Below, one piece after another: positions 7,338 to 14,027 of a stretch of 14,027 nt of DNA. The stretch lies in assembly GCA_947168785.1 (NCBI GenBank), contig CAMVNL010000016.1, positions 1 through 14,027 on the forward strand, written 5' to 3'. The position numbers and the translations under genes were made by a program. Origin of the DNA: an uncultured Clostridia bacterium (GTDB taxonomy: Bacteria > Bacillota > Clostridia > Oscillospirales > Acutalibacteraceae). Position 1 is the first letter of the stretch; each line of letters starts with the position of its first letter. The notes under the pieces are model-generated. The model was not told the DNA's origin. It worked only from the letters and a program-made list of their open reading frames with translations, and ran no database searches.

Positions 7338-7358
7338 ACGGCGCAGCGCGCCGTTTAC
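7334..7358. other. Perfect 11-bp stem hairpin over the ypeB stop codon
   Basis: GTAAACGGCGC (7334-7344) pairs with GCGCCGTTTAC (7348-7358) around loop AGC. The stop TAA of ypeB lies inside the left arm. There is no T-run after it, so it is a weak candidate terminator. It also forms the left edge of the following heptad-repeat region, as hairpins do in the 2605-2789 element. Confidence 0.7.
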
Positions 7359-7393
7359 AGGCAATAGGCAATAGGCAATAGGCAATAGGCAAT
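7359..7393 (+). repeat. Heptad array AGGCAAT x5
   Basis: Five perfect consecutive copies of the 7-base unit AGGCAAT, beginning directly after the hairpin at the end of ypeB. The unit differs from all other heptads in the window. Minus-strand frames through it read as LPIAYC-like repeats and are not genes. Confidence 0.95.
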
Positions 7394-7413
7394 AGCAGGG
7401 ACAGGGCGGGAAA

Positions 7414-7448
7414 CGGAATGCGGAATTCGGAATACGGAATGCGGAATT
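7414..7448 (+). repeat. Heptad array CGGAATN x5
   Basis: Five consecutive 7-base units CGGAATG, CGGAATT, CGGAATA, CGGAATG and CGGAATT, with variation only at the last base. It lies 20 bases after the AGGCAAT array, separated by a G-rich spacer. A further ACGGCGC at 7483-7489 is inverted relative to GCGCCGT at 7348-7354, bracketing both arrays. Confidence 0.92.
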
Positions 7449-7531
7449 GTCGGGCCGCAGCACGCAGCTTCGGGTGCGTCACACGGCGCAAAACGATATG
7501 ATTCAACGTCCCCTGATCTTTTGCAGATTCC

Positions 7532-7551
7532 CCGCCCCGCCGTCGGGGCGG
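7532..7551. other. GC-rich hairpin upstream of the small lipoprotein gene
   Basis: CCGCCCCG (7532-7539) pairs with CGGGGCGG (7544-7551) around loop CCGT. No T-run follows. It lies about 40 bases before the lipoprotein start and could be a leader structure or the right border of the repeat-rich intergenic region 7338-7591. No promoter with good boxes was found in that region. Confidence 0.55.
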
Positions 7552-7591
7552 TCATTCCACAACCATCATTCATCGGAAAGAGGTGAGAACG

Positions 7592-7906
7592 ATGAAACAC
7601 GTATCCATTCTTCTGGCAGGCCTCGCGCTGCTGGGCGTGCTGTTCACCGGCTGCGACAAAAAAGACGGCGCGGTGACCACCACGCAGCTTTCCGGCAGGA
7701 CCGACATGACCACCGAGCCGGAGCGCACCACGGAAACGCTGAAGGACAAGCTGGACGACGCCATGGAGACCGTCAGCGAAAAGGTCTCTGACGCCATGGA
7801 GACCGTCAGCGAGAAGATCTCCGAGGCCGGGTCCACCATCCGGGAGGGCCTCACGGACCTTTCCGAAGCCATGACCGGCGACGGGAACGTCACCGACAGG
7901 CCGTAA
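7592..7906 (+). CDS. Small lipoprotein with 11-residue helical repeats
   Basis: A 104-residue protein with a signal peptide and lipobox LFTGC, so Cys21 would be lipidated and the protein held on the outer face of the membrane. After a Thr-rich linker (residues 28-48) come four 11-residue units starting at Leu54, Val65, Ile76 and Leu87, for example LDDAMETVSEK and VSDAMETVSEK. Hydrophobic residues at the first and fourth or eighth places make an amphipathic helix with an 11-residue period, like YtxH- or LEA-type stress proteins. No named family is recognised and function is unknown. The start at 7592 is preceded by AGAGGTG at 7579-7585; an in-frame GTG at 7583 overlaps that ribosome site and is not used. 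It follows ypeB in the same direction but is split from it by repeats. Confidence 0.8.
   Translation: MKHVSILLAGLALLGVLFTGCDKKDGAVTTTQLSGRTDMTTEPERTTETLKDKLDDAMETVSEKVSDAMETVSEKISEAGSTIREGLTDLSEAMTGDGNVTDRP
7757..7812 (+). repeat. 33-base internal coding repeat
   Basis: A 23-base segment beginning GACGCCATGG is identical at 7757-7779 and 7790-7812, 33 bases apart. It encodes two copies of DAMETVSE in the lipoprotein and indicates a recent in-frame duplication of one 11-residue unit. Confidence 0.9.
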
Positions 7907-7922
7907 CGTCGGCGCATACACG

Positions 7923-7970
7923 AAAAAAAAGACAGGCACGGTTCGCCCGCGTCTGTCTTTCTGTTTTTTT
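7923..7970. terminator. Bidirectional rho-independent terminator
   Basis: An imperfect stem from GACAGGCACGG (7931-7941) with CCGCGTCTGTC (7947-7957), one mismatch and one G-T pair, is flanked by eight A on the left (7923-7930) and TTTCTGTTTTTTT on the right. It separates the lipoprotein gene from the convergent ABC transporter operon and can serve both. Confidence 0.88.
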
Positions 7971-7994
7971 AGTTGGTTTTGCCGTCGCGCCGGA

Positions 7995-8830
7995 TCAGCG
8001 GTCCGCCGTGGTGATATCGCCGCCGAAGTATTTCTCCGACAGGGCGGTCAGGGTGCCGTCGGCCCGCAGCGCGTCCAGCGCCTCGTTGACCGCCGCCAGC
8101 AGGCTTGCGGTCTCTTCACCCTTGCGCATGGGGATGGCGACGCTGGTCACCTCCGGGTCGATGGCCGCGATCTTGACGTTGGCGTCGGGATGGGCCTTCA
8201 GATAGTCGTAGAAGGTGACCTCCGCGTTCAGCGTGGCGTCGATGCGGCCGGAGAGCAGCAGCTCCATTGTCTGATTCAGGTCGTCAACGCCGGTGACGGT
8301 GGCGCCGTACTTTTCGGCCACCTCCGCATAGGTGGAGGAGATGGTATTGGCGGTCTGCTTATCCTTCAGGTCTTCCATGGCCTGAATGGAATCGTCGTCG
8401 CCCCGCACGATGACGGCGGTGCGGTTGTAGGCGTAGGGGGTGGAGAAATCGTATTTCTGCTGCCGTTCGGCCGTCACGTCAACGCCGTTGATCATGATGT
8501 CGTAGCGGCCTGCTTCCAGGCCCGCCAGCAGGCCGTCCCATTCGCCCTCGATGAACCGGGCTTCCACGCCCAGCTTTTCGGCGATCTTCTGACCGACTTC
8601 CACGTCAAAGCCCACCAGCGTATCGGTCTCGTCGTGATAGGTCCAGGGGGCCCAGGTGCCCTCCATGGCGATGGTGATGAAGCCGTTGGCCTTGATCTGC
8701 GCCAGCAGGTCGCCGGCGGCGTCCGTGCCGGTGGAGGCGGGCGTTTCGTTGTTCTTGGCGCCGGAGCAGCCGGCCAGCAGGCAAAGACAAAGCGCCAGCA
8801 GGGCGGCAACGGCGGTGATGGTGCGTTTTT

Positions 8831-8834
<4 letters not shown>
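7995..8834 (-). CDS. Amino acid ABC transporter substrate-binding lipoprotein
   Basis: A 279-residue family-3 periplasmic-type binding protein. The signal peptide ends in lipobox LLAGC with Cys23 as the lipid anchor. The ligand-binding fold starts near residue 50 with FITIAMEGTWAPWTYHDE and VGFDVEVG, typical of polar amino acid and especially cystine-type binders; DIMINGVDVTAERQ and YDFSTPY near 110-135 form the second signature. Its ATG overlaps the TGA of the ATPase gene by four bases (ATGA), so translation is probably coupled. It is the last gene of the three-gene importer and ends at a bidirectional terminator. The substrate is an inference: a polar amino acid, perhaps cystine. No symbol is assigned for that reason. 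Confidence 0.92.
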
Positions 8835-9592
<758 letters not shown>

Positions 9593-9596
9593 ATAA

Positions 9597-9628
9597 CACT
9601 AACCACTAATCACTAATCACTAACCACT
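9597..9628 (+). repeat. Heptad array CACTAAY inside the ABC transporter operon
   Basis: Four consecutive 7-base units CACTAAC, CACTAAT, CACTAAT and CACTAAC, then a partial unit CACT. The array occupies almost the whole gap between the permease stop (9630) and the ATPase start (9592). In the mRNA it reads as repeated RTTAGTG, exactly where the ATPase ribosome-binding site should be. Confidence 0.93.
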
Positions 9629-9629
9629 C

Positions 9630-10298
9630 TCATCCTCTCGCCGTGTAGGCGCTGAGGCGTTTTTCCCCGGCCCGCTGGATAAACGTCAGCGCCGTGGAGA
9701 AGATCAGGTAGATGAGCCCCACCTCCACGTACAGCAGCAGCGGCTCATAGGTGCGCGCCACGATGCGCTGGGTCACCATGAACATCTCCGTCACCGTGAT
9801 GTTGGCGGCAAGAGACGTATCCTTCACCATGGAGATCAGGGAGTTTGACAGGGGCGGAAAGGCGGTGCGCATGGCCTGGGGCAGCACGATGCGGCGCATG
9901 GTCTGCAAAAAAGACATGCCCACGCAATAGCCCGCCTCGAACTGACCGGTGGGGACCGCCTCCAGCGCGGCGCGGACGGTCTCGGCGCAGTAGGCGCCCT
10001 CGTTCAGTGAAAAGACGATCACCGCCGCGGGGAACGGCGCGATCAGCACGCCCACCCTCGGCAGGCCGTAGAACACCACGAACAGCTGCACCAGCAGCGG
10101 CGTGCCACGGAAGATCCAGATGTACCCCCGGATGAGCGGCGTCAGCACCGGCACCTTCACGTAGACGATCATGGCGGCAATGACGGCGATCACCATTGCG
10201 ATGGAAAAGGAGATGACTGTCAGGGGGATCGTCATGGTCAGCCCCGGCAGCAGTATTTTGGGGAACGAATCCAGAAACAGTTCCCAGACGTTATTCAT
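9630..10298 (-). CDS. Amino acid ABC transporter permease
   Basis: A 222-residue membrane protein of the HisM/GlnP type. About five hydrophobic segments can be seen, near residues 16-47, 52-62, 68-98, 150-170 and 187-207. The cytoplasmic coupling loop (EAA motif) is at 121-142: EAGYCVGMSF followed by RRIVLPQA. The early signature FRGTPLLVQLF (63-73) is typical of polar amino acid importers. Only one permease gene is present, so it probably forms a homodimer. The start at 10298 has GAGGT five bases upstream. It is the first gene of the operon, with its own promoter about 35 bases away, and the leader is too short to hold a riboswitch or T-box. Confidence 0.94.
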   Translation of the reverse strand: MNNVWELFLDSFPKILLPGLTMTIPLTVISFSIAMVIAVIAAMIVYVKVPVLTPLIRGYIWIFRGTPLLVQLFVVFYGLPRVGVLIAPFPAAVIVFSLNEGAYCAETVRAALEAVPTGQFEAGYCVGMSFLQTMRRIVLPQAMRTAFPPLSNSLISMVKDTSLAANITVTEMFMVTQRIVARTYEPLLLYVEVGLIYLIFSTALTFIQRAGEKRLSAYTARG

Positions 10299-10330
10299 AC
10301 AGACCTCGCAAAGAAATGCTAATTTGATAT

Positions 10331-10359
10331 ATTATACATGAACCGGCGGATAATAGCAA
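10331..10359 (-). promoter_or_regulatory. Promoter of the amino acid importer operon
   Basis: On the minus strand TTGCTA (10359-10354) and TATAAT (10336-10331) are separated by 17 bases. Transcription would begin near 10324, about 26 bases before the permease ATG. No obvious operator palindrome overlaps it. Confidence 0.75.
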
Positions 10360-10397
10360 GAAAAAGAATGTGAATTTTTGTTATGACGGACGCTTGC

Positions 10398-10430
10398 AGA
10401 AAAAGAACCCTTCCCGCGGAGGAAGGGTCT
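10398..10430 (-). terminator. Rho-independent terminator after the Fn3-like secreted protein
   Basis: An 8-bp stem, ACCCTTCC with GGAAGGGT (+ strand 10407-10414 and 10421-10428), has a 6-base loop. On the minus strand it is followed by TCTTTTT. It separates the secreted protein gene from the importer promoter. Confidence 0.82.
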
Positions 10431-10460
10431 TTCGTCTTATTGCAGAAAGGAGATAAAAGC

Positions 10461-11132
10461 TTACTTGTTTCTGATCTCGTCGGAGATACCGGTCACGTCG
10501 CCGGCAAAGCCCAGGAAGCGAAGGATGACCATGAACACTTCCTTGATCTTCTTGAAGAAGTTCAGGATGCCGGTGGCCTGCTCGTCGTCCTCATGCACCA
10601 GGGACTCAAAGGGAACGCTGGTATCAATGGGCTCTTCATAGATGTCGTAGGTGACCTGCACGGCGTTGGCCTTATCCAGCTCCACGGGGTCGCTCAGCTT
10701 CTTGAAGACGGCGATCTTATCCACGGGGTTGCCGTCCGCGTCCGTGGTGTGCATGGTGCGGGAATACTCGGCGACGGCAGTCACGGCGAAGATGAACTTG
10801 CCGGAAACCATATACTCGCTGAAATCAACGCTGGTCTCGGCGGTCAGGATCTCGTCGGTCATGGGCACGTAGACCCAGTTTTCATCCTTGTCGTCATAGT
10901 CCCATCTGGAGAGGGTCACTTTGTATTTGACCACACACTCGGTGTCGTAGCCTTCCGTCTCCGCGTAAGCGGGCACGTCAACCGCATCCCAGGAAGCGAT
11001 GCCTTCGGCGGTCAGGGCCAGATTGGCCGGGGCGGCGGGCGCCGGATACTTCTCCTCCGCGAAGGAGATCACGGAAAAGAGGGAACAAACCATCAATACG
11101 GCAAGAAAAACAGAAAGAACTTTTTTCATCAT
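10461..11132 (-). CDS. Secreted Fn3-like protein of unknown function
   Basis: A 223-residue protein with a clear signal peptide (residues 1-25, cleavage after SFA). Residues 29-125 resemble a fibronectin type III fold: PAPAAPANLALTAEG and ASWDAV near the start, then VKYKVTLSRWDYD and FAVTAVAEYS. This domain normally mediates protein or carbohydrate contact. An acidic linker follows (about 160-185), then an amphipathic/hydrophobic helix (189-210, ILNFFKKIKEVF then MVILRFLGF) that may bind the membrane. There is no LPXTG, lipobox or SLH motif. GGAGG lies five bases before the first ATG and eight before a second ATG at 11129, so either start is possible. The function is not recognised. It has its own promoter and terminator. 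Confidence 0.75.
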   Translation of the reverse strand: MMKKVLSVFLAVLMVCSLFSVISFAEEKYPAPAAPANLALTAEGIASWDAVDVPAYAETEGYDTECVVKYKVTLSRWDYDDKDENWVYVPMTDEILTAETSVDFSEYMVSGKFIFAVTAVAEYSRTMHTTDADGNPVDKIAVFKKLSDPVELDKANAVQVTYDIYEEPIDTSVPFESLVHEDDEQATGILNFFKKIKEVFMVILRFLGFAGDVTGISDEIRNK

Positions 11133-11182
11133 TATTGCCTCCGTTTAAGATTGATCATAAAAACGATATGACTTCGTTTACT

Positions 11183-11211
11183 ATTTTAACTGATTTTTCC
11201 GTCAATTACAA
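11183..11211 (-). promoter_or_regulatory. Promoter of the Fn3-like secreted protein gene
   Basis: On the minus strand TTGTAA (11211-11206) and TAAAAT (11188-11183) have a 17-base spacer. The start would be near 11176, with a 43-base AT-rich leader before the ribosome site. A TTGACG inside the spacer is an alternative -35 but lacks a good -10. Confidence 0.6.
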
Positions 11212-11245
11212 GTATTTTTTTATAATTTTCTTGAGAAAACGGATG

Positions 11246-11299
11246 CGCCGCAGCGCAAAGCGCTTTCGTTGCAGCCTTCGCTTTGCCGGAAGGGCGGCG
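11246..11299. other. Nested GC-rich inverted repeat in the 11133-11359 gap
   Basis: Outer arms CGCCGC (11246-11251) and GCGGCG (11294-11299) enclose inner arms GCAAAGCG (11255-11262) and CGCTTTGC (11279-11286). On the minus strand, after the DUF4430 gene, the structure is followed by GCATCCGTTTTC, so it may end that transcript. The T-run is weak. The rest of this 227-base gap holds the promoter above and no gene. Confidence 0.5.
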
Positions 11300-11359
11300 T
11301 CGACGGGCGATATGTTCGTTTGCTCTCACGAAAAAACGGACGTCTGCCCGCGCGCCCGA

Positions 11360-11818
11360 TCAGTTGAACTGATCGGCGGAGGTACACACAAAGGCGTAAA
11401 CGCTGCCGTCGGTGATCTCGGTGGAATCCACGCCGGTCATGGCGTATTCGCCGTCGATGTAGAAGGCCCAGTAGACGCGGTCCTTGTTGTAATCCGCCCG
11501 CTGCCCGCCGATCTCCTTCACGTAGAGGCCGTAATCGCCCTCCACGCCGTCCACCAGCCCCAGCGCCTTCAGTGCCGCGCCCACGGTGGTCTCGTCCGTA
11601 GCGATATCGTAGGCCTTGGTCGAGCCGTCCTCAAAGGTGACGGTGAACCAGAACTGATGCGCGCCCTCTCCCAGCTTTTCCGCGTCGGAGAGATCCACCG
11701 CGCCGGTGGCGGTGGCAAGGTGGGAGGATGCGGGGGCCGGCCCGTTGCCGCAGGCGCAGCAGACCGCCAGCATCAGCAGCACACAGCAGACCGCCGTCAG
11801 TTTTTTCAGTATCGTCAT
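11360..11818 (-). CDS. DUF4430-domain lipoprotein
   Basis: A 152-residue protein. Residues 1-23 are a signal peptide with several cysteines; Cys23, after Ala22, is the likely lipidated residue, though the lipobox is not textbook. Residues 54-147 form a DUF4430 domain, with FWFTVTFEDGSTKAYDI, a GALKAL-like helix, and the diagnostic VYWAFYIDGEYAMTGVDST ending in DGSVYAFV. DUF4430 resembles the beta domain of transcobalamin and intrinsic factor, and bacterial members are surface-held and sometimes linked to corrinoid or other uptake. No transporter for that role is next to it, so the ligand is unknown. The start at 11818 has AAGGAAG seven bases upstream; a longer upstream frame lacks a ribosome site. 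It has its own promoter. Confidence 0.85.
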   Translation of the reverse strand: MTILKKLTAVCCVLLMLAVCCACGNGPAPASSHLATATGAVDLSDAEKLGEGAHQFWFTVTFEDGSTKAYDIATDETTVGAALKALGLVDGVEGDYGLYVKEIGGQRADYNKDRVYWAFYIDGEYAMTGVDSTEITDGSVYAFVCTSADQFN

Positions 11819-11873
11819 GTCAGCACTTCCTTTTTCAGCGGCGGCAAACGCGCCGCGCCGGTTTTCTTTTCGT

Positions 11874-11902
11874 ATTGTACCACCGCCTGCCGCAGGGGAC
11901 AA
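11874..11902 (-). promoter_or_regulatory. Promoter of the DUF4430 lipoprotein gene
   Basis: On the minus strand TTGTCC (11902-11897) and TACAAT (11879-11874) are separated by 17 bases. The start would be near 11867. It is back to back with the PHP gene promoter, about 20 bases away. Confidence 0.65.
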
Positions 11903-11922
11903 GTACTTTTTTCAAAAAACGG

Positions 11923-11951
11923 TTTTCATCCCGGGAAAAATGAATTATAAT
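11923..11951 (+). promoter_or_regulatory. Promoter of the PHP phosphoesterase gene
   Basis: A consensus -10 TATAAT at 11946-11951 has a weaker -35 TTTTCA at 11923-11928, 17 bases upstream. Transcription would begin near 11958, 27 bases before the GTG start, with AGGAGG in the leader. Confidence 0.65.
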
Positions 11952-11984
11952 GGATAAAGAAATGCGGAACAGGAGGAAAACGCC

Positions 11985-12752
11985 GTGTTCGTACTGGAAC
12001 GGACCTACGATTTCAAAGAACTGACGCGCCACAACGTGCACACCCATTCGGTGCTGTCCCGCTGCGCCAAGCGGGAGATGACGCTGGAGGCGATGATCCG
12101 CCGGGCGGAGGCGGAGGGCCTGAAAACGCTGGCGGTCACCGACCACTCCGACCCCGGCGACGATATCGACACCTACGCGGGTTTTCTGGCGTATAAAGAG
12201 CAGCTGAAGCGGATAAAAACCCCGGTGCGGGTGCTGATCGGCGCGGAGCTTTCCGCCTACGGGGTGGGCAAATTCGGCGAGCCCTACGAAGTGGACAAGG
12301 CGCTGGATTTCGCCAGCTATTCCCACATCCACTATCACCTCGATTCCTGGGAGCACCCGGAGGACCGCAGCCCCCGGGGCTACGCCGCCCACGAGCTGGC
12401 AGTGCTGAACGCCCTGTTTGAAACGGACCGGGCGGACAATATCGCCCATCCCTTCTCCCCCACCAAGATGCACTTTTTCAACGAAGAGCAAAAGGCGGAA
12501 ACGCTTTCCGCCCTCACGGACAACGAGCTGGGGGATATCCTTGAAAAGGGCGAGCGCGCCGGGTGCAGCTGGGAGATCCACACCCCCACCTTTCTGCGGT
12601 TCACGGCGTTTTCCCGCCGGTTTTTCCATCTCGGGCGGGAGATCGGCGTGCATTTCTGCGTGGGCACCGACGCCCACACCCTTTCCGCCCTGTCCCCGGC
12701 GGGCCTTGCCGAACGGCTGGCGGCGGCCGCCGAGGGAAAGCGCCTGCCATAA
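11985..12752 (+). CDS. PHP-domain metal-dependent phosphoesterase (histidinol-phosphatase-like)
   Basis: A 255-residue PHP-family protein. The metal-site residues appear in order: HTH (19-21), Asp53-His54 in VTDHSD, Glu88 in GAELSA, His114/116/118 in SHIHYH, His155 in NIAHPF, Glu197/His199 in EIHT, and Asp229-His231 in GTDAH. These would hold a multinuclear metal centre that hydrolyses a phosphoester. It could act on histidinol phosphate, but no his genes are nearby and many PHP proteins of this size have other or unknown substrates. Translation starts at GTG 11985, placed by AGGAGG at 11971-11976 eight bases upstream. There is no signal peptide, so it is cytoplasmic. It stands alone, with its own promoter and the next gene's promoter shortly after. 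Confidence 0.88.
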   Translation: MFVLERTYDFKELTRHNVHTHSVLSRCAKREMTLEAMIRRAEAEGLKTLAVTDHSDPGDDIDTYAGFLAYKEQLKRIKTPVRVLIGAELSAYGVGKFGEPYEVDKALDFASYSHIHYHLDSWEHPEDRSPRGYAAHELAVLNALFETDRADNIAHPFSPTKMHFFNEEQKAETLSALTDNELGDILEKGERAGCSWEIHTPTFLRFTAFSRRFFHLGREIGVHFCVGTDAHTLSALSPAGLAERLAAAAEGKRLP

Positions 12753-12776
12753 CCGTGCGTTTCCGCCATTTGCCGG

Positions 12777-12805
12777 TTGACGCTTTTGCACAGATATGAT
12801 AAAAT
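12777..12805 (+). promoter_or_regulatory. Promoter of the transglutaminase-like gene
   Basis: TTGACG at 12777-12782 and TAAAAT at 12800-12805 have a 17-base spacer. The start would be near 12812, just before the leader hairpin at 12818-12842. Confidence 0.78.
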
Positions 12806-12817
12806 CAACATGATCTG

Positions 12818-12842
12818 TCCGCCGTTCCTTCGGAAGGGCGGA
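12818..12842 (+). other. Leader hairpin before the transglutaminase-like gene
   Basis: TCCGCCGTTCC (12818-12828) pairs with GGAAGGGCGGA (12832-12842) around loop TTC, with one G-G mismatch. It lies at the very 5' end of the predicted mRNA and ends 11 bases before AAAGGAG, so it could protect the 5' end without hiding the ribosome site. It is not a terminator, since no T-run follows. Confidence 0.55.
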
Positions 12843-12866
12843 ACCCATTCAGAAAGGAGATTAACG

Positions 12867-14027
12867 ATGAAAAAGACCGTTCTCTCTCTGCTGCTGGCCG
12901 TTTGCCTGCTGCTGAGCTGCGCACCGCTCGCCTTTGCCGACGGGCCCACCTTTTCCGACCCGGCTTCGGCTGCGGCCTACCTGAAGGAACACATGCTGGC
13001 AAGGGAGCCGGAAATCGAATTCAGCTATAACGCGGCGAAAGACGCCGTGGGCGAACTGAACCGCGCCAACCTTTCCGCCTATTTTTCCGAGGCGTGGGAC
13101 GCCATTGAGGCCAATATCTTCGCCCATACGGGCGTTGGCAGCGAGGGCGATTATCTGCTGCACAACCTGGGGGAACACGGCTACCAATACGGCGTCAGCT
13201 ATTCTTCCATGGATACCGAGGTCGCTTACAGCGTGACCGCCACCGCCGACTATTACACCACCGCCGCCCAGGAGAAACAGGTAACGGACGCCGTCGCAAA
13301 GGCGCTGGCGGGGCTGGACCTTACCGGGAAAAGCGATTATGAGAAGGTCCGCGCCATCACGGATTATATCTGCGAAAACACCGAATACGATTACGTTCAC
13401 CTGAACGACGATACCTATGATCTGAAATACTCCACCTATGCGGCGCTGATCAACGGCGCCTCCGTCTGTCAGGGCTACGCCACCCTCTTCTATCGCATGG
13501 CGCTGGAGGCGGGTCTCGACTGCCGCGTGATCTCCGGCGTCGCCAACAACGGACAGGCGACGGAGGCCCACGCGTGGAATATCGTGCGGGTCAACGGGAA
13601 ATATTATTTACACGACGTTACGTGGATCGACGGAACGGGCGACGACAGGTATTTTCTGAAGGGAAGAAACGGCTTTTCGGATCACGCGTCCGATGCGGAT
13701 TACAACACGGACGAATTCAAAGCCCGTTACCCGATCGCAACAGCGGATTATGACGCGAAGAACGAGCAAGAGTGCGTGCACCAATGGGATAACGGAACGG
13801 TAACGAAAGCCGCCACCTGCAAGGAGACAGGGGAAGTAACCTACATCTGCATTCTCTGCCATGCCGCAAAAACCGAGCAGCTCCCGAAAACGGAGAGACA
13901 CAGCTGGAACGAAGGCCTCGTCACCACCCCCGCCACCTGCACCGCTGACGGCGTGAAGACCTTTACCTGCGCCGTCTGCAAAGAAACAAAGACCGAGCCC
14001 GTGAAGGCGACCGACCACAAGCCCGTG
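12867..14027 (+). CDS. Secreted transglutaminase-like protein with Cys/His repeats (3' end outside window)
   Basis: At least 387 residues, still open at the window end. The signal peptide is about residues 1-24 (cleavage after LAFA). The transglutaminase-like core spans roughly 155-255, with Cys201 in GASVCQGYATLF, His235 in AHAWN and Asp250 in LHDVTWID, a complete catalytic triad at normal spacing. Such secreted bacterial domains act as transglutaminases, proteases or amidases, so the reaction is not fixed. From residue 303 come repeats of about 40 residues: H-x-W, then ATC, then a CxxC pair (Cys318, Cys328/331; Cys358, Cys368/371) and KTE, typical of surface proteins in Clostridia and possibly metal-binding. 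The start at 12867 has AAAGGAG seven bases before it. Promoter and leader hairpin lie directly upstream. Confidence 0.88.
   Translation, partial: MKKTVLSLLLAVCLLLSCAPLAFADGPTFSDPASAAAYLKEHMLAREPEIEFSYNAAKDAVGELNRANLSAYFSEAWDAIEANIFAHTGVGSEGDYLLHNLGEHGYQYGVSYSSMDTEVAYSVTATADYYTTAAQEKQVTDAVAKALAGLDLTGKSDYEKVRAITDYICENTEYDYVHLNDDTYDLKYSTYAALINGASVCQGYATLFYRMALEAGLDCRVISGVANNGQATEAHAWNIVRVNGKYYLHDVTWIDGTGDDRYFLKGRNGFSDHASDADYNTDEFKARYPIATADYDAKNEQECVHQWDNGTVTKAATCKETGEVTYICILCHAAKTEQLPKTERHSWNEGLVTTPATCTADGVKTFTCAVCKETKTEPVKATDHKPV

Noticed and set aside
7334..7358. Hairpin at the ypeB stop as an intrinsic terminator
   Set aside because: The stem is strong but followed by AGGCAAT repeats rather than a T-run, so it is recorded as a structure, not a terminator.
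7355..7463. Peptides such as LPIAYC and IPNSAFR repeats as protein
   Set aside because: These are translations of the AGGCAAT and CGGAATN heptads in frames without ribosome sites; the DNA repeat explains them.
10299..10336. Riboswitch or T-box before the amino acid importer
   Set aside because: The predicted leader is only about 26 bases, too short for either.
11135..11950. + strand open frame of 271 codons over the DUF4430 region
   Set aside because: It runs antisense to a recognisable DUF4430 gene and through its promoter, with no ribosome site of its own.

Overview
The window reads as chromosome from a GC-rich, endospore-forming member of the Clostridia, most like gut Oscillospiraceae/Ruminococcaceae. 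The reasons are a YpeB spore-germination protein, Gram-positive lipoprotein and secretion signals, strong AGGAGG-type ribosome sites, and several families typical of that group (COG2509 flavoproteins, DUF4430 lipoproteins, a secreted transglutaminase-like protein with Cys/His repeats). No rRNA, tRNA, CRISPR array, phage gene or transposase was seen. No gene-free stretch exceeds about 260 bases.

Layout. Positions 2-886 hold the C-terminal part of a glycoside-hydrolase-like protein on the + strand, cut by the window edge. A promoter at 936-964 then serves a probable two-gene operon: a 58-residue Cys-rich protein and a COG2509 FAD-dependent oxidoreductase (1002-2595). Next come a 185-bp composite repeat element (2605-2789) and an SGNH/GDSL hydrolase (2816-3595), which ends at a bidirectional terminator. 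From the minus strand, a consensus sigma-A promoter (5894-5922) drives an anchored or secreted protein with two tandem endonuclease/exonuclease/phosphatase domains (4104-5867), followed by a pyridoxamine-phosphate-oxidase-like flavoprotein (3688-4080). Divergent from it is ypeB (5997-7337), without sleB beside it and with a possible sigma-G-like promoter. A second repeat-rich intergenic region and a small lipoprotein made of 11-residue repeats (7592-7906) follow, closed by a second bidirectional terminator.

The minus-strand genes from 7995 to 10298 form a polar amino acid ABC importer operon, transcribed in the order permease, ATPase, binding lipoprotein, with its own promoter. Upstream on the same strand are a secreted Fn3-like protein (10461-11132) and a DUF4430 lipoprotein (11360-11818), each with a promoter. 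On the + strand, a PHP-family phosphoesterase (11985-12752) and a secreted transglutaminase-like protein (12867 to the window end) complete the window.

Most genes are ordinary housekeeping, envelope or spore functions. The least explained feature is the intergenic DNA. Four clear tandem arrays plus one degenerate pair, with different words, all have a period of exactly seven bases. In two places the arrays are combined with GC-rich hairpins into composite elements. In a third, an array fills the whole gap between two ABC transporter genes, where the ribosome-binding site should be. No enzyme that could mobilise these elements lies in the window.
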